From positions 62,001 through 126,000 of the forward strand of contig JAGVSM010004517.1 in NCBI GenBank assembly GCA_022494885.1: a stretch of DNA of 64,000 bases. The letters are read 5' to 3'. The position numbers and the translations under genes were made by a program. Source of the DNA: Micrasema longulum (taxonomy: Eukaryota > Arthropoda > Insecta > Trichoptera > Brachycentridae). Of the stretch, positions 1 through 11,559 are shown one piece after another (position 1 is the stretch's first letter; each line of letters starts with the position of its first letter). The notes beneath the pieces are model-generated. The model was given only the letters and a program-made list of their open reading frames with translations, searched no databases and was not told the origin of the DNA.

Positions 1-1035
1 CATTAGTAATATAAATTAACCAATTATTTGTGAAATAATAAGTAAATAAAAAATATACATCTGTATTGCTTATCCGCTAGGTAATGTGCGTTTTTGCCTA
101 CCACGCCTAATGTCTCCAGGTGCGATAACAGCTAAATCCTATTTTATTTAAAGTTTTTCTTGAAATACAATAATACAACAATAAAAATAAAAAGAAAATA
201 ATGATGGTTAGAAATATGCATAACTAAATGGGATTAGGTTTATTAAAATCTTATTTTTGACAAAAATATATTTTATGGCATTTCAAAGTTTAGCCGACGC
301 CGACGTATAGTTTCACTTAAAAATAATCTCTAAATGACTATCAGGAAAAGAATTTCATTTTAATGTATGCAAATTCAAAAGCTTTATTGTTGATTTGCAT
401 GGCAGCTTCAAACTTCTCTATTCATATTTAAAATAGGTTGACATACATAAAAAACCGTTATTTTTTCTACTAGTTTGCCTTGTTAACCATGCAGGATAAA
501 ATACCTCCGAAGGTATGCAAAATTAGGATTGTCCTACGGGGTTTTATGTAGATCATTTTGCATATTGTGCAAAAGGTACCCCATGGAAACTATTGAAAAG
601 ACTTCTAGTTCGTGCATAAATTTTTCGTATAATGGAATACATTATTTATCATCAGACCTTATTCATCAAATACAATTCGATACAAGAAGAAAAATTAATC
701 TATAAAAGTCTTCAAATACCAAAGGGTGAACCCGCTCGGATGGGGCAGAATTTGCTCGTGAATTTTTGCATATTATTAAAGGGTTAGGTTGGAATATGTG
801 GGAATAAATCAAGGTGAGTCATTAGATACAGTGTTGTTCAAAAGAACATAACAATTTTCTTTTGTTTGTCAACACATACTTAATTATTTTGAAGAATTTC
901 ACAATTAAAATTGTTTCCGTAAAAATAAGACGTGTTTTTGTATAGTTTTTGATCCTTCAATAAACTTTTTTCAAATGTAAAAAACAGTTTAAAAACGAAC
1001 TGCGGAGTTTTATAAGATTATTTATTTAGTGTAGA
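1..1035. other. AT-rich stretch, nothing recognised
   Basis: No reading frame, RNA gene or repeat that I can tie to another copy in this window was seen here. Confidence 0.5.
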
Positions 1036-1037
1036 TT

Positions 1038-1130
1038 TTGCATAGGGCACTGCATTGGTATATCAAAAGCAGCGTATCTTGATATTTTTTCTCAATTGAA
1101 GGTAAGACGATTAACCTTACACTTTAGGTA
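1038..1130 (-). repeat. SINE 3' body, 5'-truncated
   Basis: Read on the minus strand, this holds the body shared by the SINEs at 7111, 8893 and 45225: a run resembling 'atacgctgc' followed by 'accaatgcagtgccctatgc'. The tRNA-like head is missing, which is the normal form of a 5'-truncated retroposed copy. Confidence 0.75.
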
Positions 1131-2560
1131 CCCGTGCAAAGACTATGAAATACTGCAGTGTAAATATACACTTTTAAATATATATTTCATGTCCACTATT
1201 TCATGAATTTAATCCAAGACCTCTTGCATTGGGGGCAAACGCACTGACAATGAGATGGAAAATTTTCGAAAAGTTATGATTTCGTCATATAATATTTCGT
1301 TTTCATAAAAAAATTATACATTAGAACTATTTTATTATAAACTATTAAAACACAGTATACACGGCTTGTTTAAAAAAAGATTCTGCCTAAACTATTTTGC
1401 CACAAACTGTACATTTTTAAAAATATTTCAAAAATAACAATACAATTGATAAGATTGATAACTTTTAATATTTAAAATCTCGTATAAAAAGCCGCAACAT
1501 TTTTTGAACACCGATCTTAACTCACCACGAAAATTAAAGATCTAAAGTTGCATCAGTCTATTGATCCACTCTACCTGTGCTGTCGACAAAGAAACTTGGC
1601 ACACAAAAGGGTTGCTTTTCGCTATTCTGTAGAATCATCCCCAAGGGGTTTCGTTACTTCTGCACTTACAATAGTAGCCAGGGGAGGAAGCAGGTAAATG
1701 ACAGATTCTAAATTGCACTTTGCTAACAGAATTTCTTTAGAAAGATGATCAGTTAACATTTGATCTCCACGGGGAATAGACTTACTTTCGATAAATTGGA
1801 AACTATTACAGAGTGAAACGTTTTGGTGTCACGATTGTTACGAATCCCTTAAAGAAACTTATAGTTTAATTAAAATCGTAAAAAATCGTAAATAACAGTT
1901 TGAATTAGTTACAGTTCCTCTAGAAAAATTACTAAGTAATCGAGAGTAAAATGTTATTATTACGTAAAAAAAATTGTATACATTTTAATATCAATAGTAT
2001 ATCGAATCTTTACTAGGTATTGTTTTTTTTACATATAAGATGGGTTACTACTGGGTTTATTTTTATTTAAAAAATAAGTCCGTTATTTGAATTTCACTGG
2101 TTAAAATTAGGAAAATATTTTTTTTTTACTTGAACACGTAGAGATCGTTGGCCTAAAAGAAAGCGTAGAACTTTTTACAAGTGTAAAACTCATAAGTCCC
2201 GAATTTACTTTTGTTAAGGGGAGTAAAAACATTTTTTACTTCAGTAGCGAATAGTGGCGAATTTTTTTTTCTATATATTAAAAAAATAATGGAACAGTAT
2301 TAATATATAAGTTTTACATAGATATAGATTTTTTAAAGTTTTAACAGAAAACACCAAAATATATTTTTTGACAATTTGTGGACTTGATTTACAAGCTAGG
2401 GCAACGATATGTACCTACAAAATACAGCTGTGGTGCTCGATGTTTTGTGAAGATATTTTATTGTTTTTTATTATTTTTAATGTGTTTAGTGATTTTATTG
2501 ATGGAGTTTAAACTAATTATGTTAAGCGGTTTGTGTTTTTTTTGCATTAATATTTAAATC
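1131..2560. other. AT-rich stretch, nothing recognised
   Basis: Homopolymer-rich sequence with no supported gene or shared repeat seen. Confidence 0.5.
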
Positions 2561-2564
2561 TTAC

Positions 2565-2688
2565 GCCCGTATTCAGAGACAAAACTCGAGAGTGAGAAAA
2601 GAACATTCTATCTTACAGAGAAAAATTTGAAGGTGAGGACAGTAGAATGTACTTTCCTCGCCTTTAATTTTATCTTTGAATACTGGCA
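2565..2688. mobile_element. Hairpin (foldback) MITE-like element
   Basis: The left arm, beginning 'gcccgtattcagagac' at 2565, is an imperfect inverted copy of the right arm ending 'gaatactggc' at 2688. The arms are about 50 bp each and the loop is only about 14 bp, so the element folds into one long hairpin. The short frame that overlaps it is a by-product of the repeat. No transposase is present. Confidence 0.6.
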
Positions 2689-3009
2689 TAATTTACTTGA
2701 GAAAGTAGGTACAACATATGAAAAAATATGTTTTTTTTTTACTATGTTTTATTTCATTATTATTTTATACGGCTCCACTCGTTTGCGAGTGATTTTAGGT
2801 CTTAAAAACAATGAAAAGAAAGTTAAATAATATTCGTTTTAATGAAACGACAAAAAAAACGTACGCCGGAAAAATTTAAAATGTGAGATGTTTAAAAGCA
2901 GTAAGAAGAAGAGTTATGTGACAGTAAAATATTATTACCGTCTAAATTAAACGTAAACATCACATGCAATTATGGGCTAAAAGTAAAGAGGGACATTTAA
3001 TCGAACGTT

Positions 3010-3421
3010 GTTATGCAGAAAGCAGCCAGCCATAGTAAAGTGAAACTGAGATAATGGAACTTTTATAATAAAAGTGAATAATCAAATCTACGCAACATTA
3101 TGACATGTTTTTGACTTTGACAAAATATAAACAATTAATACATTAGTTTTTTTATATTACTAACTAGAATATAATTAAATACTTTACCAGTTTTAATGAT
3201 TTTTAAAGTACAGCAAGATTTTTCTAGTGTTGCGGGTGTTTTTTGCAAATTGAGAAATGCCGTTTTTGTGATCGACACTATTTTCAGAAGGTGACTATTA
3301 TTTTTTTTGTATAAAAGCGGTCTGGCTGTTTTTAGCAGTATATAGAATTGACCTTACTGCACCCGGATAACACCAATATCGCATTTTTTCAAAATTGTGG
3401 ACTGGCTGCTTTCTGCATAAC
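3010..3421. mobile_element. Non-autonomous TIR element, 412 bp
   Basis: The ends are perfect 20-bp inverted repeats: 'gttatgcagaaagcagccag' at 3010-3029, with its reverse complement at 3402-3421. The interior has no reading frame of note. I could not see a clear target-site duplication (flanks 'aacgtt' and 'ttcatt'), so the superfamily is undetermined. Confidence 0.7.
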
Positions 3422-3959
3422 TTCATTAAATTAGTCTTAATATATGTTTTATTTATTACTTCGCAAAATTATAACCGTCAATAATTCATTCAAATTAAAG
3501 AGAACTGGTTTTGAGTTGATTTTTAAACTTCATTAAGTTGAATTATTTAATCAAAAAGTTTTATGTAATCAAGAAGGGCGTTTTATTATTTTTTTTAATA
3601 ATAAGTAAAAAGAGTTAACATTTATCGGTTGATATTCAAAATACGTGAAATTTAACACATTAAATTTAATGGGTTAAATATTATGGGCGGAATATAACTT
3701 TTGTCTATAACATTTCAACTGGCACCAGTTGACCCGCGATCGGACGGAAGTTATAGCGTAAAGGGGTTAAATGTCCATAACAAATAACACAAGACAACGT
3801 AATTATGCTATAATAAAACTGACCGTTCTACAAAACGGATAATTGGTTACGCCTATTTGACGTAAATAAAACTATGCAACGGGGGAAAGGGTCAACTGTC
3901 ACACGATAATAGGTTTTCAATATTGAATAAAACAGTTACTTTTAAGAACTTACTAGTAC

Positions 3960-4058
3960 TTTTTTACTGAAATAAACAGTACTACTATTACTATCACGCC
4001 ATTTTGCCATAAGGGTAGGCAGAAAGGATGGACCATCGCACACGTCTATCCTGCAGTA
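3960..4058 (-). pseudogene. RTE-like LINE, extreme C-terminus and tail
   Basis: On the minus strand the frame ends RWSILSAYPYGKMA followed by a stop (TGA on minus, 3994-3996). This matches the C-terminus of the better copy at 13825-14394 (RSILSAYPSGEMA-stop). A short TAG/TAA-rich tail follows. Only the last codons of the element survive. Confidence 0.7.
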
Positions 4059-4236
4059 GCGAGCAGTGAGTTTTTAGATTGGTAAGCTGCAAAATTCTGA
4101 AGTCCACAGTATTTGATAAATAATCCATAATAAATGGCGCTAACAGCTAAAAGTGTTAGTTAAAATATTTTAAAATTTAACACAAACGTTTTGTTGACAA
4201 AAAAATGCATTTAAAAAAAAGTTAGTGCGAAAAACA

Positions 4237-4330
4237 GGAGAACCCACGAGGACTCGAACCCCAACCCTAGTTACTAGAAAGCAAACAATCCATCCATGCG
4301 GCTTTTCCATGTACCAACCCAGCTGTCGAA
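4237..4330 (-). repeat. tRNA-like SINE head or tRNA pseudogene
   Basis: The minus strand carries a perfect RNA polymerase III B box, GGTTCGAGTCC (4250-4260). I could not fold a complete cloverleaf or assign a reliable anticodon, so I read it as tRNA-derived rather than a functional tRNA. Confidence 0.55.
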
Positions 4331-4759
4331 AAAGTTATTCACAAAATTGTATTATTCATTAGCGAACCAATACATTTTTTCTTACTTGCAACTATTGTAA
4401 CTTATCTCAAAATAAAACTCAATTTGTATAATAAAACTCAATAAAGAACAGGGACAAAAACTGCACTATTTTTAAGTTTTCCTTAAGGAGTACGATAATT
4501 TACTATACAAAACATAAATAATTGCCCTTTTAGAATAATTCTTTCATTTATTTTTATATCACTTTAATATTCCCGAAACCATGTAAGTTATACTTTTTAT
4601 AATTCTTTTTATATATTAACTCTTAGCACTATTCACTATAAATTCACCAGTAACGTTTTAATCATAACTCAAACATTATTTTTAATGTTTCAAAAGGTGC
4701 TGAAGAATAAATTATAATTGAATTGTCATCGTCTGCATAAAAATATTTAATATATATTG

Positions 4760-5100
4760 TTGGATAATTTATAAAACGCCATTTTTGTGAAAATCACCTC
4801 AAGGGCGCTGTACAATTAATAAATATCCCAGTACGTCTTGCAGCTACAGAGCGCATGGACGGTTGGGATTCTAGTTCCTCGTTTTCAATTAAGATCAATC
4901 AAAATTATAACAGATAGGAGCTAGATTACAGGACGTCTTGCAGCTACAGAGCACATAGACAGTTAGAAATTTAGCCCCCATTTACACATTTTAAAAATTG
5001 ACAAATAAATTTAGTGTATTAAAAAATAATAATAATATGAATAATAAAAAGGAGTAAGATTACAACACGCCTTGCAGCTACTAAGCGCATAGACGTGAAT
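4760..5100 (+). repeat. Family R, copy 1: hairpin head plus 3 motif units
   Basis: Begins 'ttggataattt', then a hairpin-forming segment ('acgcc' near 4776 against 'gggcgctgta' at 4803-4812). Three copies follow of a roughly 45-nt motif built on 'gtcttgcagctacagagcgc', at 4835, 4935 and 5069. The motif is conserved while the AT-rich spacers between units differ. Relatives are at 12695 and 20015. It does not resemble a transposon class I know. The third unit is cut short at about 5095. Confidence 0.8.
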
Positions 5101-5224
5101 ATTATTTTTTTAAGCAAATCTTTGTTTTTCAAAACCCACCAAAGGATTTATACTGATACGCCGATATTCAGGATTAAAATGTAAATTAATAATATTATTT
5201 ATTTTGCAATAAATTCACCTTTAA

Positions 5225-5580
5225 ACCACCTAAAAAGTAAAAGAGCAAAAACCTTTATTATGTGGGTGAGATTCATCCGGCTGAACCAATTCACCTAAAA
5301 TTCAACAAATGGAAGAGTTAAGGAAACGTGGATGTTCAAACGTAGGCAGAATGGTGAATGTTATACGGTGTGTAAAATGGTCACTTGAACTAGCCAACGA
5401 CAGGTCATAAGCCCTGTAAATGCCTAGACTTCCATTTTCCCTTCTCAAAAATGTTTTCCCTCTGTTGTAACAAGTTAAGATCAGAATAACTCCCCAGGGA
5501 GGAAATCCAGCCAGTCTGCAAACATTTAGACAAACTCAGAACATTATTGAATAAAGAAGCTTGATGCAATTCCAAATTTG
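5225..5580 (+). repeat. Family F1 foldback repeat (core plus right arm)
   Basis: Contains the F1 core ('acctttatta..gtgggtgagattcatc'), then the arm with 'ggcagaatggtgaatgtta', 'gacaggtcataag' and 'atgttttccctctgttg', and a distal part with 'ggaggaaatccagcc'. The same arm occurs in both orientations around 17 kb and at 42.6 and 53.4 kb. A 60-codon minus-strand frame here resembles one at 53495-53689, because both lie in the same repeat. Confidence 0.75.
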
Positions 5581-5959
5581 AAATCAATAATTGTTCATTT
5601 GTATTTATAAGAGCACATCATTATGGTACTTAATGAAAAACTATTTATATTTATTGCCTCCATGTATGGCGGCTTTAATAGCAAGTCTCTTCGTTTTCTT
5701 GTTTAAAGTACAGAGTTACCTAAGCAGGGAAGTCGAATATACAATTAAAATAAACGCATAAAAAATTATATCCGTTTAAAATATAATAAATAACACAATT
5801 ATTAAAATATATTAAAATTTTTATAGTTTCCGTATTTAGTTTGTGGAAAAACATTTTAAAGTCATTGAAAAAATAAATATATTAAAATTCAAACACACAG
5901 TTAATAAACATGTGTCAAATAACTTATAAATGAAATATATGAACATTGTTTTATTAGAG

Positions 5960-6420
5960 CACACACCCTGATGCTGCAAAAAAAAATGAATACAACCTTC
6001 GGTTAAAGAGGATTGGCCTACTACTCGGTCAAAGTGTACAATCTACTTCCATTATCCATAGGGACAATTAGTAAGTACTCACAATATAAAATTGCCATTC
6101 AGAAATGGATAGTGGAGGTGGGTTGCGCACGGATCGATGAGTGGAACAAGCCAAACAGGTCAAATGTGTGTACTGTTTATAAAATTTGGTCTATTGGACT
6201 ATATAAATTAGTAATGTTTTTTATGATTATTTTAGTTTATATTGTTTATTATGTTAATGATAATTGGGTTAATTTGATTAATTACATTTTTTAAAATTAT
6301 TATTATGATGTTAACTTTGTTAAATAACTAATTTAAGGCATGTTTCACATTTTGTAAAATGTTTCCCTCGGCACGGGACAGCCCAGCGAGGGATCATTGT
6401 TCTGTATAAAAAAAGAATAC
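5960..6420 (+). pseudogene. LINE C-terminus and 3' UTR, copy 1
   Basis: Codes for LAYYSVKVYNLLPLSI followed by KYSQYKIAIQKWIVEVGC and ARIDEW. The 'YN-LLP' pattern followed by a short basic helix is the usual extreme C-terminus of insect non-LTR retrotransposon reverse transcriptase ORFs. A stop interrupts it upstream. The inverted sister copy at 32782-33245 shares both the coding end and the 3' UTR. The UTR carries a strong hairpin at 6365-6392 (CCCTCG paired with CGAGGG around an inner CGGG/CCC stem). The frame continuing to 6294 past the homology is fortuitous. Confidence 0.8.
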
Positions 6421-6504
6421 AAACAATGTAAAAGTTAATAAATAATTATATGTTTATTTGTGCCCTATTTTAAGATTCGAATATATAAATAAATAATTCA
6501 ATGA

Positions 6505-6585
6505 TTTTCAGTACTGTGATGTAAGTGGTCAGGGCGTTTACCTTCAATGCATTAGATTCGGCTTATATGCAAAATAAAAAGGTAT
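6505..6585 (+). repeat. Degraded tRNA-like SINE head
   Basis: 'ctgtgatgtaagtggtcagg' followed by 'gcgtttacc' resembles the A-box side of the SINE head at 7111. The B box is not preserved. The 60 bases before it look like another LINE 3' tail ('gtgccctattttaagattcg' then an ATAA-rich end), similar to 43380-43420. Confidence 0.5.
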
Positions 6586-6681
6586 TTTATTTAGCTTAAA
6601 ATTTAAACTATGCGAAACATTGATGCAAATTGTAAGACAAGAAAACATTATTCATATTTTTCTGACCAGCTTAAGTTTTGT

Positions 6682-6945
6682 CGGCCTTGTGATGTAATGG
6701 TAAGCGCGTTTAACTACCTTGTAAGAGGTCTCGGGTTTGATTCCAGACATGGTTGAAATAAAATGTTACTAATGAAAAGTCTCAGATGAAAGAGTTGAGG
6801 AAATGTGGTTGTTTAACATAGGCAGAATGATGAATGTTACACAGTGATTAAAGCTAATGACAGGTCATAGTCCAGTAGATGCCTAGACTTCCACATTATC
6901 TTTTTAAAATGTTTTCCCTCTCTGTTGCAATAAATTTACTCTACA
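6682..6945 (+). repeat. SINE head joined to F1 arm
   Basis: A tRNA-like head with an A-box-like 'gatgtaatggtaagcgcg' and a B-box-like 'gggtttgattcc' (6733-6744) runs through 'gacatggttgaaat' straight into the right arm of family F1 (about 6776-6945, ending 'ttttccctctctgttgc'). The same junction is seen, more worn, at 36765-36935. F1 arms may therefore travel as the body of a tRNA-headed SINE. Confidence 0.65.
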
Positions 6946-7110
6946 TACGTTTGCTGATATTTATTATGGCTTAACACGGACACAACCTAAAAAGCAATTA
7001 TAGGTTAGTGAATGTGTTAAAAAAATGTAATTTGAAATGAAAACAGAAAATAAATAACTGTCTTAACATTTTGTAATTTATCTCTGTAAATAAAGTCTTC
7101 TTTGTACATT

Positions 7111-7373
7111 CAGCCTCGTGGTGTAATGGTCAGCGCGTTAGCCTGCCATGCAAGAGTTCTCGGATTCGATTTCCGACATGGTTGATATAAAATATAGACT
7201 TAAAAGAGTATTTTCACACAAGAATATTTCATAATTCCTGGACTGGTACCTTAGCGTAAGACTGATTATCTTACCTTCATGTAAGAAAAATGATCCAGAT
7301 ACGCTGCGATAGGTGTACCAATGCAGTGCCCTATGCACCGTTAGTTGTGAAAAGGGAATGATGATGATGATTG
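7111..7373 (+). repeat. Full-length tRNA-derived SINE (type 1 head)
   Basis: This is the best preserved copy. The A box lies at about 7119-7135 (tggtgtaatggtcagcg) and the B box at 7162-7174 (ggattcgatttcc). The body follows, with 'accaatgcagtgccctatgc', and the copy ends in 'atgatgatgatga', a GAT-type tail. RNA polymerase III transcription from the internal boxes and mobilisation by a LINE partner are inferred from the SINE class. No open frame is expected. Confidence 0.85.
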
Positions 7374-7819
7374 TATATTCTCACACGCAAAAAAAAGAAA
7401 AAAAAATGTCAACCTAGCCGGACCGAAGGGGGGGATTCAAATCCCCCATACACCGATTTTTATTCGATAATAAGTATTATTTAAGCTATTTGTCGTATTT
7501 TTTTTTTATCGTGAATTTAATAGAAAGAATCATTTTCCTGTTTTTGTTGTTAAATTTTGAAAAAGTAGTTTTTGAAATAGTTGAAAACAAAAAAAGACTT
7601 AAATCATACAAGGATCAATTTTACTTTACGTACATAAACATTCGGAAAACTAACGAAAATGAATAAAGTACACGAAATAAGTCAAATATGTGTAAGCGAA
7701 AACATGAACAAATTATTGCACGGTCATAAACACTTCCAGCGTTTAATTCTGCTGTCGCCATATACAAGTAGGCGCTGGGGTCGTTTGGTCCCCCCGTTAG
7801 GATCATGTGTAATTTTTGG

Positions 7820-7930
7820 ATGCTTAGTGAGGGTAGGGTTAACTGTCCTTGGCAGGGGAAACCCCAGTGAGGTCACATAATTTTAATTATTTTTAATTGT
7901 TTATAATGTAAAAAAAATAAAAAATAAATG
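7820..7930 (+). repeat. LINE 3' UTR hairpin and A-rich tail
   Basis: 'ccttggcaggggaaacccc' followed by 'agtgagg' (7847-7872) folds like the hairpin at 6365-6392, with different paired bases, and is followed by an A-rich tail. The 73-codon frame ending at 7880 overlaps it but has no recognisable domain. Confidence 0.5.
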
Positions 7931-8132
7931 TAACGCTCCCGAAAAAATGTTTTCCACGCCTCTGGTTAGAAGCCTGTTACTGTGCCTCTTGACTTTCATA
8001 TTGTTGTTCTCGTCAGCGACCACAGTGAAGAACTTCACAATAACATCGTAAAATTATTCACCCGTAAAGGGACGTTTATATCTCTATTGTCTTATGGCTC
8101 CTGAGAGTTCATCCAGACATTTTAACCTCTGG

Positions 8133-8153
8133 ACTACAGACTACAGACTACAG
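8133..8153. repeat. Short tandem repeat (ACTACAG)x3
   Basis: Three perfect 7-bp units in a row. Confidence 0.9.
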
Positions 8154-8299
8154 ATTGTGCGTGGGTGCATCAGCACGTCATCAAAATAAATTAAGTAGAA
8201 GACGAATTCTGATCAAAGCCTTTTCTCAATCAATTAACCATAATACACATATTATAACTTTTCAAAAAAAAAAATAATTGCCTATAAATAGGTTAGGTT

Positions 8300-8350
8300 T
8301 TGTCTACCATGTAAATCTATGGCCCGTCGGCGTCGGTTTGATTCCCGGTG
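8300..8350 (+). repeat. Degraded tRNA-like SINE head
   Basis: B-box-like 'ggtttgattccc' at 8335-8346, with a worn upstream half. The SINE body does not follow. Confidence 0.45.
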
Positions 8351-8399
8351 AGAACACAAAAAAGGGGTTTTTCAAAAGCCTGGGTGTTTTGCGCTGTAG

Positions 8400-8600
8400 T
8401 TTATTTATTATTTATTTTATTTATAAATTTCTTGCAAAAAAATAATATACATACTTAATAACAGGGAATCTAGATAAAACCACCTAATGTAAAATGAAAA
8501 CGGAGTGTTCTATGTTTATGATAGTCTCCATCTTACATGGCACAGCCTGTTCTAAGATGGAGATTTTCTATCTTTAGAGCATAAGTAGTCCTATACTAAC
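8400..8600 (-). repeat. LINE 3' UTR, inverted relative of 40110-40310
   Basis: The minus strand contains 'gctctaaagatagaaaatct', a hairpin with 'cttagaacaggctgtgcc', 'cattttacattag', and an ATAA-rich tail. The same order appears on the plus strand at 40110-40310, so both are 3' ends of one LINE family. Confidence 0.6.
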
Positions 8601-8829
8601 TAAACAGTAACATAAAAAAGAAAAAGTAAAACTACTTAATTATAAATGCCTAGCTCATCAAATGTAAGAAATTAAAAATCGTTATTTTACAATTATAAAG
8701 TATATATATGTGCCAAGAATACATGTTACTTAAACATAAATAATATAGTTTAATATATAATAAAACAAATATAAAGCAATGAAATACATAAAAATATAAA
8801 TAATATGTGTACCAATTATGTAAAGTACT

Positions 8830-9103
8830 ACGTACTTAGTTTACCACTGTAATTAGCCGTCCTGGCCTGTTGTGGTGTAAAAATAAATAAAAAGTGTTCC
8901 GGGTTCGATTTCCGACTTACTTAGTATGAAATATTAATTATAAAGTGAATTTACACTAGAACATTTCATAATCCCCGGCACTTGAAGCTTTAAGACTGAT
9001 AATCATATCTCAACGTAACAAAAGTGATTAAGATACTCTGCGGTTGGTGTGCCAATGCAGTGCCCTATGCACCATTAGGTACGGAAACGTAATGATGATA
9101 TGA
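8830..9103 (+). repeat. LINE 3' tail abutting a head-truncated SINE
   Basis: 'ccactgtaattagccgtcct' then 'ggcctgttgtgg' and 'aaataaataaaa' (8837-8892) is a LINE 3' end; its inverted relative is at 26440-26560. It joins directly to a type 1 SINE beginning just before its B box (gggttcgatttcc, 8900-8912) and running to the 'aatgatgat' tail. The A-box half of the SINE is replaced by the LINE tail. Confidence 0.7.
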
Positions 9104-9170
9104 AATAGGTTATGGACCCTTATTGAGTTGTGGGGAAAATACAACCAACGAAGTGATATTATTATTATAG

Positions 9171-9235
9171 ACAACTTATATGGCACCATTTTTTTAATAT
9201 AATACTTCAAGGGCGCTTTACAAAGTAATTTTAAA
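9171..9235 (+). repeat. Orphan family-R hairpin head
   Basis: 'acttatatggcaccattttt' then 'caagggcgctttacaaagta' matches the start of the family R elements, but no motif units follow. It shares 'gggcgctttacaaagtaat' with 34791-34865, so these two are closer to each other than to the arrays. Confidence 0.65.
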
Positions 9236-9249
9236 AATAAATAAATAAA

Positions 9250-10735
9250 ATTGAAGCTTTTAAATTTAATTTTAAAAAAATATTTTGTCAACACATGCTA
9301 CGGATTACTCAAATGACATGTCATTATAACTGAATCTAATTAATTTTACGATGTATTTTTTTATGTTAATTATTATGGCTTGAGGGACACAGCCTAAAAA
9401 GCCTTAATAAGTTCATTTATATTTAAACTTGTGTAATTTTGAATGTATAAAAAAAAAAAATATATTTTTGTTCTATGTATAAGTGCACAAGTCTGTAACA
9501 TCGAGAAGTTTGTCAAAAATATGTAAATCATACGTACTCGTATGTCAAAATAGTTAATTATATATTTTATTGCTAAGGTCAGTGTTGTCACAAGCAATAA
9601 AGGTATTGAGATTTTTAATAAAAAGGTTCATTAGATTACATATATAATCACAAAGAAGCACCTTTATTGACTTGTATTATTTTATAATTGCTACAGCAGC
9701 AAACGTCCCCTCACCTACAGAAGTACCACACTTTTTTAGCAAAGGAACATTAACCCCCAGAATTAATCATGTTTTGTTATTCAAGTTTTATAATAAAACG
9801 TCTGTTCAAATAATGAACTTCAAAACATGTTTAAAATGTCGGAGATGAGTTCAGAAATCATCGGTTATTTAAATGTTCAAACAATGCAAATACTTGTAAA
9901 ATTTTTTTTACCCTAAAACAAATGCTAGTCTGGAAGGATAACTAATGGACCTACGTAATTTACAATGTATACGTTTTTTAATAATAAAAATAAAAGCAGG
10001 TTTTCATTAATTTAAAATTATTTATTGCAACCTTCAAAAATACCATTATTCTCATTGGTCTAAAACGCAAATTGCGAAGATGCCCGAAAAATCTACATTC
10101 ACAAACGTCGTTATTAATGGCATTTTTAAAATATTTTTTTGTAAAATAATATTAATTATAATTATTACAGGGAGTAAAAATATCATTTTTAAATGTATGT
10201 TTAGTTATTAATAATAAAGAATATTAAAATCACGTTACTTAAAATACCACCAAAAGCTGTACAATTTTTCGCTGGTTTTAATAATCTTTATTACGTGGAC
10301 CAGTATTGTTTGGGAATACAGATTTTAAATAATTGAACCTCGAAAAAAAGTACGACCGGATTCCTTCGTTAGCCAATATACTGAGTATTTATTCTGATGC
10401 AAGTACGGTATTTATTTTTTAATTATTTATAAACTGGTGTAAACTTTTATTAAAACTATAAAAATAATCTAGACTACACATTTTGTGCAAAAGAGATTGA
10501 ACAGTGCAACTTCTGAGGTATTTAAATTCACAGGCTTCGTTCTAGAAATTTATTTGGAAAACCTGAATTTAATCAATCAACAGAGAAAAGCTCGATAAAG
10601 TCATGTACCGCTTTGCCATTATTAATAGTCACGAACCAGGCAATGAGTGAGTTTTGATTGCTAATTATATATGAGTTCGTATTTTTAAAACTGTTCGTCT
10701 TCGGGCCAATAAAAAAGTTCTGTTTGTGAAACAGA
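9250..10735. other. AT-rich stretch, one small shared block
   Basis: A block at 9367-9410 ('attatggcttgagggacaca') resembles 6961-7005 and is probably a LINE 3' fragment. Nothing else was recognised. Confidence 0.45.
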
Positions 10736-10740
10736 TTTAG

Positions 10741-10870
10741 AACCCAGGACGAGTGTTATGAACTCGATGGCTGTTCTCAGGTAAAAATCGAGTAGAGATA
10801 AGTTCGCCTCGCTGTGTCGTAGTTGGCGAGTTCACCTGCCGTTCTCGAGGTCCTGGGTTTGATTTTTTAC
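10741..10870 (+). repeat. SINE head, type 2
   Basis: 'gtcgtagttggcgagttcac' gives an A-box-like stretch and 'gtcctgggtttgatt' a weak B box. The segment opens with 'aacccaggac' (10741-10750), which is the exact complement of 'gtcctgggtt' (10850-10859), so its ends can pair. A related copy at 45225 carries the shared SINE body downstream. Confidence 0.65.
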
Positions 10871-11009
10871 TTTTGTTTCTGACTACTATGAGATAAAAAT
10901 CCTACTTGTCCAGGGTTCTGGTTCTATTTCACAAACTATTTTATTCAGAATTTGATCGAATACTTACATTATTAACTATTATGATCGTCTAGAGAACTTT
11001 TATATCTTC

Positions 11010-11335
11010 ATTTAAGAATTCAGAAGAATTTTGGCTGGTTTGATATTCTTGCACAAATTGACATTTAACTGTATAGATGCCCATGATATCCTTTCTCAGG
11101 TTTACCTTAATGTGCCTCACCGTAACTTGCGTACCAATGGTGTCTTTGCTGTCGAAAATTATAAAACCAACATCGGATTATTTTCCCCTCTTCCAAGGAT
11201 TCTTCAAAACAATGAACAAAATCTCATTAAACGCTACGGTTGATGTGTTCCTACAGCAAAGGCAAGCATTCAAGAAGCAAGCCGTGTTGTCACTCCTGAA
11301 TCACGATGACACACTTCCCATGTCCACCTAGATAT
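11010..11335 (+). pseudogene. LINE C-terminus with frameshift
   Basis: One frame reads EFRRILAGLIFLHKLTFN, then IDAHDILSQVYLNVPHRNLR and KTNIGLFSPLPRILQNNEQ. This is the conserved region after the RT domain of non-LTR elements: a short helix, 'l..v..nvP.r.lR', then 'tN.g..sPl.R'. A second frame overlaps and continues ATVDVFLQQRQAFKKQAV to the stop at about 11331. Together they are one ORF end broken by a frameshift near 11220. Identity as a LINE is firm; the clade is not. Confidence 0.8.
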
Positions 11336-11559
11336 TGCCATAATTATGCCTTTTGTAAATTTAAATGGATTTTAAGATTGTTTAGATTAAGTGTTATTAA
11401 ATATTATATATACTTATTAATGTCGATCTGTTAAGGTTTTCATTAGTCTGTTGGTTAGCTTTTAAAAAAAAGGTACTCTATTTTTAATCCGCCCGTTGGA
11501 TACAACAAATAAGGAAAGAGGTGTATTATAAATTCTCTATCTTCGCCTTTCACTCCATG

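Noticed and set aside
4770..5095. Family R as a CRISPR array
   Set aside because: Units are imperfect, spacing is irregular (84-159 bp), spacers are AT-rich and partly homologous between copies, and the host is a eukaryote.
6013..6294. 93-codon ORF as an intact small protein
   Set aside because: Only the first 50 or so codons match the sister copy at 33 kb; the rest is a chance extension into the 3' UTR.
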